Both the position numbers and the translations under genes were made by a program. DNA of 64,000 bases from CAVUPF01 sp963743285 (GTDB lineage: Bacteria; Actinomycetota; Thermoleophilia; Solirubrobacterales; 70-9), in the NCBI GenBank assembly GCA_963743285.1, contig CAVUPF010000002.1, positions 186,001-250,000 of the forward strand. The letters run 5' to 3'. Within the stretch, counting starts at the first letter, position 1. Every line of letters begins with the position of its first letter. A model generated the notes under the pieces. That model was not told the origin of the DNA, did no database searches, and saw only the letters and a program-made list of their open reading frames with translations. Shown in pieces: positions 35,034 through 43,834 of the stretch.

Positions 35034-35962
35034 GCGGCGAGAGGGTTCAGGGCCAGGTCGAGGATACGCTCGACGAGGTCCTCGAACGGCATCCCCGCCG
35101 CCTCGGCGGCCTGGGGGAGGAGGCTGGTGTCGGTGAGGCCGGGGATCGCGTTTACCTCGAGCACCTGCGGCCCGTTCGCGCCAAGGATCAGGTCGGCACG
35201 GGCAAAGCCGGTGCAGCCGAGCGCGCGGTAGGCGCCCAGCGCCGCCGCGGTCACCGCCGCCGCCTCGTCCGCCTCGAGCTCGGCCGGGCAGACAAAGGTA
35301 GTGCGGCCGATCTCATATCGCGCTTCAAAGTCGTAGCGATCCTCGCCGGCAGGGATCGCCTCGAGCGCCGGTAGCGGCTGCTCGCCAAGCACGCTCACCG
35401 CCAGCTCTCGGCCCTCTACGTAGCGCTCCAGCAGCACCCGGCTGTCGTAGCTGAAGGCCGAGATCAGGGCCTCCGGCACCGCGGCTGGGCTCGCAGCGAA
35501 CCTGACCCCCAGCGCCGAGCCGCCGCGGCTCGGCTTGACCACGAGCGGGAAGCCGAGCCGCTCCTCCAGCCTGCCGAGCGCGTCGGCGGCGCCCAGCTCG
35601 CGGAAGGCGGTCTCGTTGAAGGCGAACCAGTCCGGGGTCGGGACGCCAGCCTCGCGCAGCGAGTGCTTGGCGAGCACCTTGTCCATGCAGCGGGCGCAAG
35701 CCGCCACGCCCGGGCCGGTGAATGCGACGCCGAGGATCTCCAGCAGCTCCTGCGCAGTGCCATCCTCACCGCCCGGCCCGTGCAGCGCGACGAAGGCGAC
35801 GTCGGGGCGCTGGGCACTCAGCCTCTCGACCAGATCCGCACCGACGTCGATCGCCAGCACCCGGTGGCCGAGCCGCTCTAGGGCGTCCTCGACCCGGGCG
35901 GCGGAGCGCAGCGAGACGCCGCGCTCGAGTGAGCGGCCGCCTTTGAGGACCGCGACCTTCAC
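35030..35962 (-). CDS. Second D-alanine--D-alanine ligase-like enzyme
   Basis: 310 residues, ATP-grasp Ddl fold: LKGGRSLERGVSLRSA, KPSRGGSALGVRFA, RYDFEARY omega-loop and EVNAIPGLTDTSLLPQAAEAAG. It keeps the key Glu, omega-loop Tyr and metal-binding Glu-Asn. It differs markedly from the ddl at 10.0 kb (for example Arg-Tyr instead of Lys-Tyr in the omega-loop). GTG start overlaps the upstream aminotransferase stop. Either a second D-Ala-D-Ala ligase or one with altered substrate use. Confidence 0.88.
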   Translation of the reverse strand: MKVAVLKGGRSLERGVSLRSAARVEDALERLGHRVLAIDVGADLVERLSAQRPDVAFVALHGPGGEDGTAQELLEILGVAFTGPGVAACARCMDKVLAKHSLREAGVPTPDWFAFNETAFRELGAADALGRLEERLGFPLVVKPSRGGSALGVRFAASPAAVPEALISAFSYDSRVLLERYVEGRELAVSVLGEQPLPALEAIPAGEDRYDFEARYEIGRTTFVCPAELEADEAAAVTAAALGAYRALGCTGFARADLILGANGPQVLEVNAIPGLTDTSLLPQAAEAAGMPFEDLVERILDLALNPLAA

Positions 35963-37323
35963 GAGCCTGCCTCGCCTGTCTTTCGAAACGGCAACACGTT
36001 TGCCCTCTCCGTCTCCTCCCGCGTAGCCGCGGCCGCCCGCTGCTCGCCGGTCAGCGCCCCGAAGAGATCCACCTGCTCTGCGATCACCCTGCCGATCCGG
36101 CGGATGCCCTCGCGGATCTCACTCTCGCTGACGCCGGAGAAGTTGAGGCGCATCGAGTTGTGGCCGCGCTCGTCGACGTAGGCGGCCTGGCCTGGCACGA
36201 AGGCGACGTCGTCGCGCAGCGCCTTTGCCAAGAGATCGCTGGTGTCGATGTACTCGGGCAGGGTCGCCCAGATGAAGAGGCCGCCCTCGGGTTCGGTCCA
36301 GCTCGCCTGCGCCGGGAAGTGCTCGCCCAGCGCCTCGAGCATGACGTCGCGTCGGCGGCGGTAGATCTCGACCAGGTCCTCGACGTACTGGCGCCAGCGC
36401 CCTTCGGCGAAGTACTCGCGCACGAAGTACTGGGTCAGGGTCGAGCTGCACAGGTCAGAAGCCTGCTTTCCGAGCACGATCTTCTCCATCACCGGCGGCG
36501 GCGCCACCGCCCAGCCGAGGCGGATACCGGGTGAGAGGATCTTCGAGAAGGTGCCGACGTAGAGCACGTAGTCGCCACCGTCGAGCTGGTAGAGCGGCGG
36601 CAGCGGTTCGCCACCGTAGCGGAGCAGCCCGTAGGGGTTGTCCTCGACGATCAGGAGCTCGTGCAGGCGGGCCAGCTCGACCAGGCGCCGGCGACGCGGC
36701 AGGGACATCGTCACCCCGGCCGGGTTTTGGAAGCTGGGCACCGAGTAGATGAACTTCGGCCGCCGCCCCTCGCCGGCCAGCCCCTCAAGCGCCTCCTCCA
36801 GCACCGCGATCCGCATCCCCTCGGCGTCGCACTCGATCTGGCGGACGTCGGCCTGGTAGCTGCAGAACACCGGCACCGCGCCGGGGTAGGTCGGCGCCTC
36901 GCAGATCACCACGTCGTCGGGGTCAAGGAGGGTCTTGCAGATCAGGTCGATCGCCTGCTGGCCACCGGTGGTGACGATCACGTCGTCGGGGTCGGGCAGC
37001 ATCCCCTCGGCGCCCATCACCTGCACGATGCAGTCCTTGGTCTCCGCGAAGCCCTCGGTCGGCCCGTACTGGAGCGCCGCCCCCGCCGAGTCCTGGGCGA
37101 TCCGGGTCATCTGCGCGGCGAAGCTCTGCGGGGGGAAGGTCGAGGTATCCGGCAGCCCGCCGGCCAGCGAGATCACCTCGGGGCGGGCGGTGACCGCCAT
37201 CAGGTCCCGCATCGCCGAAGAGCGCATCACAGCGGTGCGAGCCGCGAACAGTCCCGCGTAGCGCTCCAGGTCCCGCGTCCTGGTATGCGCCCGCCGCCGC
37301 GGCGGGCTGGGTGGCTCGCTCAT
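35959..37323 (-). CDS. PLP-dependent aminotransferase, class I/II (2-aminoadipate aminotransferase-like)
   Basis: 454 residues, fold-type I. Seen: ISLAGGLPDTSTFP, YGPTEGFAETKD, VTTGGQQAIDLICKTLL, PSFQNPAGVTMS, EDNPYGLLRY and the PLP lysine in GTFSKILSPGIRLGW. This matches the LysN/MocR-type aminotransferase group but without a GntR domain. It may serve lysine, aromatic or branched-chain amino acids. Coupling to a Ddl gene by a four-base overlap could hint at D-amino acid or wall metabolism, but that is inference. Confidence 0.87.
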   Translation of the reverse strand: MSEPPSPPRRRAHTRTRDLERYAGLFAARTAVMRSSAMRDLMAVTARPEVISLAGGLPDTSTFPPQSFAAQMTRIAQDSAGAALQYGPTEGFAETKDCIVQVMGAEGMLPDPDDVIVTTGGQQAIDLICKTLLDPDDVVICEAPTYPGAVPVFCSYQADVRQIECDAEGMRIAVLEEALEGLAGEGRRPKFIYSVPSFQNPAGVTMSLPRRRRLVELARLHELLIVEDNPYGLLRYGGEPLPPLYQLDGGDYVLYVGTFSKILSPGIRLGWAVAPPPVMEKIVLGKQASDLCSSTLTQYFVREYFAEGRWRQYVEDLVEIYRRRRDVMLEALGEHFPAQASWTEPEGGLFIWATLPEYIDTSDLLAKALRDDVAFVPGQAAYVDERGHNSMRLNFSGVSESEIREGIRRIGRVIAEQVDLFGALTGEQRAAAATREETERANVLPFRKTGEAGS

Positions 37324-37378
37324 TGGTCAAGTGTGCCGAATCCACGCGAAAGCGCCAGGAGGGCTAGGTTTTCGGGGC

Positions 37379-37813
37379 GTGAGCTTTCTCTCCGGCATCA
37401 GCCTCGAGCTCGGCATCGGCATCGCGATCGGGATGCTCGCCGGGACGACCGGCACCCACGGATCAGCGCGCGGCAGGATGACCCTGCTCGCCTCGGTGAT
37501 CGGCTTGGTCGCCGGTTTCCTGCTGGCGGGTGCCGCCAACCTCGACGGTCCGGTCGGAGCGCTCTTCTGCCTGATCGGCGCCGCCTTCGCCTGCATCGTC
37601 CTCAGCGACGTTGCCGGCGGCGCGGGGCGGCGCAGCGGTGCCGGCTCCGCCGCGCTCGGCTTTCTGATCTCACTTATCGCCCTCGTGGTCGTCGCGGTCT
37701 CGGTGCTGCTGCCGCCCGCGGCGCTCCTCGTGGCAGCCTTGCTGGCCTGGCTCGCGATCGCTCGCCGCCGCCGCGCCCGCCGAAAGCATGCGGGCCTGCG
37801 CGTGCTGCGATAG
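37379..37813 (+). CDS. Small membrane protein of unknown function
   Basis: 144 residues, four predicted transmembrane helices (about residues 5-20, 30-48, 50-70 and 85-120) and a basic C-terminal tail (RRRRARRKHAGLRVLR). No family recognised. GTG at 37379 is chosen; a TAGGTT -10-like hexamer lies eight bases upstream, giving a near leaderless mRNA. GTG 37331 is an alternative but leaves only seven bases to the divergent aminotransferase start. Confidence 0.6.
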   Translation: MSFLSGISLELGIGIAIGMLAGTTGTHGSARGRMTLLASVIGLVAGFLLAGAANLDGPVGALFCLIGAAFACIVLSDVAGGAGRRSGAGSAALGFLISLIALVVVAVSVLLPPAALLVAALLAWLAIARRRRARRKHAGLRVLR

Positions 37814-37843
37814 GCAACCCCGGTCGAGCATCATGCGGGGGCG

Positions 37844-39373
37844 ATGCCCGCGAAGAAGCTCGTCCTCACCTACGTCGACTCGTTGCGCACCGACATGCTG
37901 GAGCGGGCCGTCGCCGAGAAGCGGGCGCCGACTTTCGCGGCGCTGCTCGAGCGTGGGGTCTTCATCCCGGACTGCGTCTCCAGCTTCCCCTCGGTAACGC
38001 CGGTCGCCTGCGCTGAGATGGTCACCGGCCGCGGCGCCGAGCAGCACTGGATCAGCGGCATGAACTGGTATCACCGGCTCGAGCAGCGCTACGTCGAGTA
38101 TGGCTCCTCGCTTGAGGCGAGCCGCTGCTTCGGGGTCTTCCGCACCCTCTATGACCTCGTCTACAACATGAACCTGGCGCACCTCAATCCCGAGGCCCAG
38201 ACCCTCTTCGAGCGTCTCGACGACGCCGGCGCCCGTACCGCCTGCACGTCGTTCCTGATCTATCGCGGGCGCCACCGCCACCAGGTCTCCCTCGACGGTC
38301 TGCTGCGCCGCGCCGTCGAGGCGACCCGGCTCAAGTTCCGCCACCACACCTGGGGCCCCGGCGAGCTCTTCTACGGCGACCTCTACGCCAGTTGCGAGGT
38401 TCCCTGCCAGCCGTCCTCGATCCCCGGTAGCCGCGACAGCTACTCGGCCTGCTGCGCGGCGCAGCTGGCGAAGCGTGACCGCTTCGACTTCCTGCTCTTC
38501 TCGCTTCCCGACAACGACAACTACTCGCACCGCCACGGGCCGCAGGAGAGCGTCGAGTCGATCGCCAAGGCCGACCGCTGCTTCGCGGAGCTGGTCGAGG
38601 CGGCGGGCGGGCTCGACGCCTTCCTCGATCGGTACGCCCTGATCCTGCTGGCCGACCACGCCCAGACTCCGGTGCACCGCGGCCTGCCGCTGGCGGAGCT
38701 CCTGGGTAGGGAGTGGACGGTGCTGCAGCCGTCCGAGGCCCGCCCGGAGTCCGCCCAGCTCGCGGTCAGCCCGACCGGGCGCGCCGCGCACGTCTACCTG
38801 CTGGAGGGGGAGGGCGAGCGGGCTGGGCCCGGGGCTGTGAACCGGGCCCTGAGCGAGATCGAGGGCGTCGACTTGATCTGCCGCCTCGAGCAGGGCGACG
38901 GCCAGCCGCTGAGGCGCGAAGGGTCCGGGGTGGCGACCGAGGGCGGGGAGATGGCAGTGGTCGAGCGCGCCGGCGAGCGGCTTCGCTTCCGGCCCGGCGG
39001 CCCGGTCATCGATCTGCGTGGGGGGAGCTGGGAGGTCGACGGCGAGCTTTCGGCGCTAAGGGCACGGGTCGATGGCGGCCGGTTGCGCAGCGACGCTTAC
39101 CCCGATCCTCTCGCTCGCGTCTGGTCGGCGCTCACCGCGCCGAACGCCGGCGACTTCGTCCTCTCGCTCGCGCCTGGCTTCGAGGCGCTTGACTGGGGCG
39201 GGGTCACCCACGCCGGCGGCGGCAGCCACGGCTCCCTGCACGCCGGCGACTCGCTCGGCCCGCTGCTCTTCGTCGGCTGCGGGCCGGGGTCTTCCGGTGA
39301 GCGGGAGCAGTGGGCGCTGCGCGACGTTGCGCAAGTGGTGCTCGAGAGCTTCGGATTGGGCGAGCCAGAGTGA
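37844..39373 (+). CDS. Alkaline phosphatase superfamily nucleotide pyrophosphatase/phosphodiesterase
   Basis: 509 residues. N-terminal metal-binding YVDSLRTDML, nucleophile Thr in SSFPSVTPVACAEMVTG, and later metal ligands in SLPDNDNYSHRHGP and LLADHAQTPVHRG, the pattern of type I phosphodiesterase/NPP enzymes. No signal peptide, so cytoplasmic. The C-terminal third (about 300-509) is less typical. Its stop overlaps the start of the GT87-like gene, suggesting work on a lipid- or sugar-phosphate linked to that enzyme. Confidence 0.82.
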   Translation: MPAKKLVLTYVDSLRTDMLERAVAEKRAPTFAALLERGVFIPDCVSSFPSVTPVACAEMVTGRGAEQHWISGMNWYHRLEQRYVEYGSSLEASRCFGVFRTLYDLVYNMNLAHLNPEAQTLFERLDDAGARTACTSFLIYRGRHRHQVSLDGLLRRAVEATRLKFRHHTWGPGELFYGDLYASCEVPCQPSSIPGSRDSYSACCAAQLAKRDRFDFLLFSLPDNDNYSHRHGPQESVESIAKADRCFAELVEAAGGLDAFLDRYALILLADHAQTPVHRGLPLAELLGREWTVLQPSEARPESAQLAVSPTGRAAHVYLLEGEGERAGPGAVNRALSEIEGVDLICRLEQGDGQPLRREGSGVATEGGEMAVVERAGERLRFRPGGPVIDLRGGSWEVDGELSALRARVDGGRLRSDAYPDPLARVWSALTAPNAGDFVLSLAPGFEALDWGGVTHAGGGSHGSLHAGDSLGPLLFVGCGPGSSGEREQWALRDVAQVVLESFGLGEPE

Positions 39374-40983
39374 AGCGGCTGACGGCGACGGCGCTGCTCG
39401 CGGCCGCCCTGCTGGCGCCGGCGCCTGCGAGCGCGGCGCAGATCAGCGCGGCACAGGCGACCAGGATCGCAAATCGCGATCCCAAGGCGATCGAAGAGCG
39501 GCAGAAGAATCCGGGGCTGACGCCCAGCGCCACGCTGAACGACGGCAACTGGGAAGTCGGCTATTTCGCCGGGAGCAAGGAGGTCGCACTGGTCGTCGTC
39601 GACCCGCTCACCGGCATGGTCCGCGAATCGTGGACCGGCTATCAGGTCGCCTGGAAGATGGCGCGCGGCTACCCGGGCGCGTTCGGCCACAAGCTCGACG
39701 CCCCCTACGTCTTTGTGCCACTTTGCGCCCTCTTCTTGCTCGGACTGGTGGATTGGCGGGCGCTCTGGCGGATCGCCAACCTTGACCTCCTCGTCCTGAT
39801 CGGCTTCGGCGCCTCGTTCTTCTTCTTTAACCGGGGCGAAATCGGCGTCTCGGTCCCCCTCCAGTACCCGCCGCTGCTCTACCTCCTGGTTCGGGCCCTG
39901 TGGATCGGATTCCGGGGGCGCGGCGAGGGGATCCGCCCAGTCTGGCCCGCTGCCTGGCTGCTGATCGCAGCCCTCTTCCTGATCGGCTTCCGGGCCGGCC
40001 TTAACGTCGCCGACTCCGGCGTGATCGACGTCGGCTACGCGGGAGTCGTCGGTGCCGATCGCATCGCCCACGGCGAGCCGATCTACGACAACTTCCCAAA
40101 GGAAATCTCCCAGGGAGACACCTACGGCCCGGTCAATTACTACGCCTACGTCCCCTTCGAGCGAATCTGGCCTTGGTCAGGCACCTGGAATGACCTGCCG
40201 TCCGCCCACGCCGCCGCCGTCTGCTTCGATCTCCTCACCTTCGGCTTGCTGATCCTGCTCGGCATCCGGATCCGTCCCGGACCGGAGGGCCGCAGGCTCG
40301 CCGCCACCCTCGCCTTCGGCTGGGCTGCCTACCCCTATACCGCTTACGTGTTGGAGTCGAATTCGAACGACACGCTGGTGGCGGCGCTGTTGGTTTTGGT
40401 GCTGTTGGTGCTCGCCCGCCCAATCTCCCGAGGCGCCGCGGCGGCCCTCGCCACCTTCACCAAGTTCGCACCCGTCCTCCTCACGCCGATGCTGCTGACC
40501 TACGAAGCCAAGCGCAGGACGCGAGTCCGGTTCGCGCTGTCTTTCCTGCTCGTATCGGCGCTGGTGATGCTCTGGGCGGCAATCGATCCGGGGCTCGGCA
40601 CCTTCTATGAACGAACCATCGGCTACCAGGCGGACCGCAACTCCCCCTTCAGCATCTGGGGCCAGGTTCGGAGCCTGGAACCCCTGCGCATCGCACTTCT
40701 CATCGCAACGGGGGCCCTGTCCTTGCTACTGGCATGGCGACCTCGAAGGAAGACGCTTGTGCAGGCGGCTGCCCTGGGAGCGGCGCTGATCATCGCCCTG
40801 CAGTTGACGATGCATCACTGGTTCTACCTCTACATAGTCTGGTTCTATCCGCTGCTGCTGCTGGCATTTGCGGCTGTCAAGACCTGCTCGATCGCCGCGG
40901 CAGACCCGTCGCTCCCCACCTCGACCAGCGCCCCCATCACCCAGACGTCGTCCTCGGCGGTTTCGAACTTCACCGGCATCTGA
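39370..40983 (+). CDS. GT87-like (DUF2029) membrane glycosyltransferase
   Basis: 537 residues from GTG. A signal peptide (LLAAALLAPAPASA) is followed by a small PepSY-like region (about 25-95), then some ten transmembrane helices with a YGPVNYYAYVPFE loop and TKFAPVLLTPML, as in polyprenol-phosphate-mannose mannosyltransferases of the GT-C fold. Start overlaps the upstream phosphodiesterase stop. The last about 45 codons run antisense through the 3' end of the convergent ymdB-like gene (139-base overlap), giving a low-complexity Ser/Thr tail. Sugar and acceptor unknown. Confidence 0.75.
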   Translation: MKRLTATALLAAALLAPAPASAAQISAAQATRIANRDPKAIEERQKNPGLTPSATLNDGNWEVGYFAGSKEVALVVVDPLTGMVRESWTGYQVAWKMARGYPGAFGHKLDAPYVFVPLCALFLLGLVDWRALWRIANLDLLVLIGFGASFFFFNRGEIGVSVPLQYPPLLYLLVRALWIGFRGRGEGIRPVWPAAWLLIAALFLIGFRAGLNVADSGVIDVGYAGVVGADRIAHGEPIYDNFPKEISQGDTYGPVNYYAYVPFERIWPWSGTWNDLPSAHAAAVCFDLLTFGLLILLGIRIRPGPEGRRLAATLAFGWAAYPYTAYVLESNSNDTLVAALLVLVLLVLARPISRGAAAALATFTKFAPVLLTPMLLTYEAKRRTRVRFALSFLLVSALVMLWAAIDPGLGTFYERTIGYQADRNSPFSIWGQVRSLEPLRIALLIATGALSLLLAWRPRRKTLVQAAALGAALIIALQLTMHHWFYLYIVWFYPLLLLAFAAVKTCSIAAADPSLPTSTSAPITQTSSSAVSNFTGI

Positions 40984-41639
40984 GTGATCAGCCGCTTCAG
41001 CACCTGCTCTGGCTTGACGCCGAGCACGCTGGTTCGCGAGCCGGTCATGCCGACGTCGGAGATGAACGCCGTTCCCTTCGGCAACACCCGGGCATCAGCG
41101 GTCGGAACGTGCGTGTGCGTTCCGAGCACCGCGGTGACCCTGCCATCGAGGTGCCAGCCCATCGCCACCTTCTCGCTGGTCATCTCGGCATGGAAGTCGA
41201 CGATCACGCAGTCGGCCTCGAGGCGCTCGAGGACGGAATCGACCTCGTGGAAGGGGGAGCGGGCCACCTTCAGGCCCTCCGCTCCGCTCAGGTTGATCAC
41301 CCCGACCCGCCGCCCCCCAACCTCGACCACGGTGTGCCCCCGGCCGGGGTTGGCGTGCGGATAGTTGGCCGGCCGGATCACCCGCTCGCTGCGTTCCAGG
41401 TACTCATAGGCCTCCTTGTGCCGGTAGACGTGGTTACCGGTGGTGATTACGTCGGCTCCGGCATCGAAGAGGTCGCGCGCCGTCCGCTCGGTGATCCCCA
41501 TCCCCCCCGCAGAGTTCTCCCCGTTGACGATCACGAGCTCGGGCTCATAGCGCTCCCGTAACCGCGGCATCGCCGCTCTCAGCCCCCTGCGACCCGGGCC
41601 ACCGACCACATCTCCGATGAACAGCACGCGCATCTGCAT
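40845..41639 (-). CDS. YmdB-family metallophosphoesterase (cyclic nucleotide phosphodiesterase)
   Basis: 264 residues of the TIGR00282 family: MRVLFIGDVVGGPGRRGL, VNGENSAGGMGI, TTGNHVYRHKEAYEYL, VDFHAEMTSEK and GTHTHVPTADARVLP, with all di-metal ligands. Bacillus YmdB hydrolyses 2',3'-cyclic nucleotides and affects biofilm and RNA turnover. It usually follows rny (RNase Y), which is not visible here. Its 3' end overlaps the convergent glycosyltransferase gene by 139 bases. Confidence 0.92.
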   Translation of the reverse strand: MQMRVLFIGDVVGGPGRRGLRAAMPRLRERYEPELVIVNGENSAGGMGITERTARDLFDAGADVITTGNHVYRHKEAYEYLERSERVIRPANYPHANPGRGHTVVEVGGRRVGVINLSGAEGLKVARSPFHEVDSVLERLEADCVIVDFHAEMTSEKVAMGWHLDGRVTAVLGTHTHVPTADARVLPKGTAFISDVGMTGSRTSVLGVKPEQVLKRLITQMPVKFETAEDDVWVMGALVEVGSDGSAAAIEQVLTAANASSSSG

Positions 41640-41645
41640 CGCAGC

Positions 41646-43046
41646 CTAGACCGCAGCGAATCTCCGCAGCGCGAGCCGGGCGATCAATCCGTAGGCGACG
41701 ATCAGGGCAACGAGATGCGCCAGCGGCCCGCCGAGCCCTGAGCCGGCGCTGTTGAGCGCGGCATCTAGCGCTTCCAGCGCCGGCTTGAACGGGAAGAGCG
41801 CCGTGAGCAGCTTGATCGCGTCGTAAAGCCCCGGCCCGACCACGCCGGAGGGGATCAGCGAGAGGAAGGCGATCGGCAGCGCGACCATCAAGGCGAGCAG
41901 GGAAACCGCACGGACCTCGCGAGCCGCTGCGCCGAGCGCCGCTCCGGCGGCGGCCAGCGCTCCGCCCCCGGCGAGGATCGCGAGGAGCCAGAGGCCGATG
42001 CGGCTCCAGTTCAGCGGCACGAAGGTCTGCAGGCCGGCGAGCATCAGCAGGGTGACGATCAGGCCGACGCCGATGCCGAGCGCGATCTTCTCGGCGAGCA
42101 GGGCGGCGGGCGAAACGAGGCCGCGGGTCAGGCGGGAGAAGGCGTTCTCCTCCCGCTCCAGGGCCAGCGAGCCGGCGACCAGCAACACCGTGACGAAGGT
42201 CAGGGTGAAGGTCGCGGCGACCGCGACGGCGAAGACTTCGAGCGGCGGGGTCGCGGCGCTCAGCACCTGCTTGTCGACCTCGATCGGCTGGGCGAGGCGG
42301 TCGATCAGCGGGCCGGCGACGTCGAGGTTTTCACGCGACAGGTTGGCGAAGTGGATGACCTCGTCGAGTGAGCCGCGCAGCGCCCCCCGCGGCATCGCGG
42401 GGCGCAACGCTCCGAGGATCTGAGCGCTGGCGCGCAGGCCGAGGATCTGGACGGTCTGGCCGATCACCCTGAGTCCGCCGCCGTTGATCAGGAGGTTGAG
42501 GTAGTGGCCACCTTCCACCGCGATCCGCCGCGCGATCAGTAGGTTCGCCTGCGCCAGCAACGATTCGATCCGGTCGTCGACCAGCTCCGCCTTGATCGGA
42601 TTCTCCTCGTTGACGATCACCTCGACCCGCGGCGTCCCCGGGCTGAGCGTGGAGAGCGAGTTGATCTGCTCGACCAGGTCCGAGGGCAGGATCAAGGCGG
42701 CGAGGACGTCGCCCGAGCGGACCGCCTCGACCGCTTCGGGGCGGTCCTTTACGTGGACGCATTCGACCCTCTGGCAGATGCGCACCCCGACCCCGACCGA
42801 AGGAAGCTGGCGGCCGCCGACGCTGACCCGCTCGCCGGCTGGGACTTCGTCGAGGAGGGCGACCCGCGGCTTGCTCGGCTCGCGGGAGATCGCAAAGCCG
42901 ACCAGCACGGCGATCAGCACCGGGTAGGCGACCAGCAGGAAGGCTTGCAGCGGCGAGCGCCGCAGGATCTGGAGGTCCTTGAGCAGCAGCCAGCGCGCCC
43001 TGAGCAGCTGGCCTTGTGCGCTCCGCGGCCGCCGGGGGCCAGGCAT
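41646..43046 (-). CDS. ABC-2 type transporter permease
   Basis: 466 residues. One helix near the N-terminus (about 28-48), a large extracytoplasmic domain (about 50-265), then five to six helices in the C-terminal half, the ABC-2 exporter permease layout. ATG at 43046 has GGAGGAG five bases upstream and is preferred to 43064. Directly downstream of its ATPase gene. Substrate unknown; exporters of this type move drugs, lipids or polymers. Confidence 0.85.
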   Translation of the reverse strand: MPGPRRPRSAQGQLLRARWLLLKDLQILRRSPLQAFLLVAYPVLIAVLVGFAISREPSKPRVALLDEVPAGERVSVGGRQLPSVGVGVRICQRVECVHVKDRPEAVEAVRSGDVLAALILPSDLVEQINSLSTLSPGTPRVEVIVNEENPIKAELVDDRIESLLAQANLLIARRIAVEGGHYLNLLINGGGLRVIGQTVQILGLRASAQILGALRPAMPRGALRGSLDEVIHFANLSRENLDVAGPLIDRLAQPIEVDKQVLSAATPPLEVFAVAVAATFTLTFVTVLLVAGSLALEREENAFSRLTRGLVSPAALLAEKIALGIGVGLIVTLLMLAGLQTFVPLNWSRIGLWLLAILAGGGALAAAGAALGAAAREVRAVSLLALMVALPIAFLSLIPSGVVGPGLYDAIKLLTALFPFKPALEALDAALNSAGSGLGGPLAHLVALIVAYGLIARLALRRFAAV

Positions 43047-43069
43047 GCGCGCTCCTCCAGGCATCCTGC

Positions 43070-43801
43070 TCAGTGCCCCCGGTGATGGAGATAGGCGACG
43101 AAGGCGGTCTCAAAGTCGCGGTCGGCGGCCTCCGGCGCGGTGCTCCGGACCGCCTCGCGCAGCCCCTCCGCCGAGCCGTCGAAGAGGGCCTCGCCGTCGG
43201 CGAGGACGAGCAGCCGCCGCCCGTATCGCTCCGCCTCCTGGATGTCGTGCGTGGAGAAGATCACCGTCGTCCCCCGCCCGGCCAGGCCGGCGACGAACTC
43301 CCAGAGGCGAGCCCGCTGGCGGGGGTCGAGGCCGACGCTGGGCTCGTCGAGCAGCAACACCACCGGTCGCGCCAAAAGCCCGATCGCGATATTGATCCGC
43401 TGCTGGTTTCCCCCCGAGAGCCGCGCCACGATCTCCCCCCGCCGCTCCTTAAGCCCCGCCAGCTCCAGCATCTCCTCAACCGAGGCCCCGGGGTCCTCGT
43501 GCCCCTCAAGGCGGGCGAACAGCAGCAGGTTCTCGGCGACCGTCAGGCGCCGGTAGAGCGCCGCCTGCTGGGGCACCCAGCCCACCTCCCCCTGAGGCAG
43601 GTCCACCTCCCCCTGATCGGCCCTGACGATCCCGGCCAGGATCGAGAGCAGCGTCGTCTTCCCGGCCCCGTTTGGCCCGATCACGGCGACCAGCTCCCCT
43701 GCCTGCGCCGCGAAGTCGACCCCGCGCAGCGCGGCCTGCTCCCCGTAGCGCTTGGCCAGCCCCCGCGCCTGCACGGCTGCTGCCTTTCTCCCTGCGGCCA
43801 T
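43070..43801 (-). CDS. ABC transporter ATP-binding protein
   Basis: 243 residues. Walker A IGPNGAGKTTLL, Q-loop GWVPQQAALYR, signature LSGGNQQRINIAIGL, Walker B VVLLLDEPSVGLD and the H-loop STHDIQEAERYG. ATG at 43801; the frame stays open upstream but that would run antisense through hemB. Divergent from hemB, partner of the permease that starts 24 bases after its stop. Confidence 0.93.
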   Translation of the reverse strand: MAAGRKAAAVQARGLAKRYGEQAALRGVDFAAQAGELVAVIGPNGAGKTTLLSILAGIVRADQGEVDLPQGEVGWVPQQAALYRRLTVAENLLLFARLEGHEDPGASVEEMLELAGLKERRGEIVARLSGGNQQRINIAIGLLARPVVLLLDEPSVGLDPRQRARLWEFVAGLAGRGTTVIFSTHDIQEAERYGRRLLVLADGEALFDGSAEGLREAVRSTAPEAADRDFETAFVAYLHHRGH

Positions 43802-43821
43802 CGCCGGAACGCTACCCGGCC

Positions 43822-43827
43822 TAGAAT
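43822..43827 (+). promoter_or_regulatory. -10 element of hemB
   Basis: TAGAAT, seven bases before the hemB GTG. No ribosome site is visible, so the mRNA is probably leaderless. Confidence 0.45.
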
Positions 43828-43834
43828 CGGCGCA

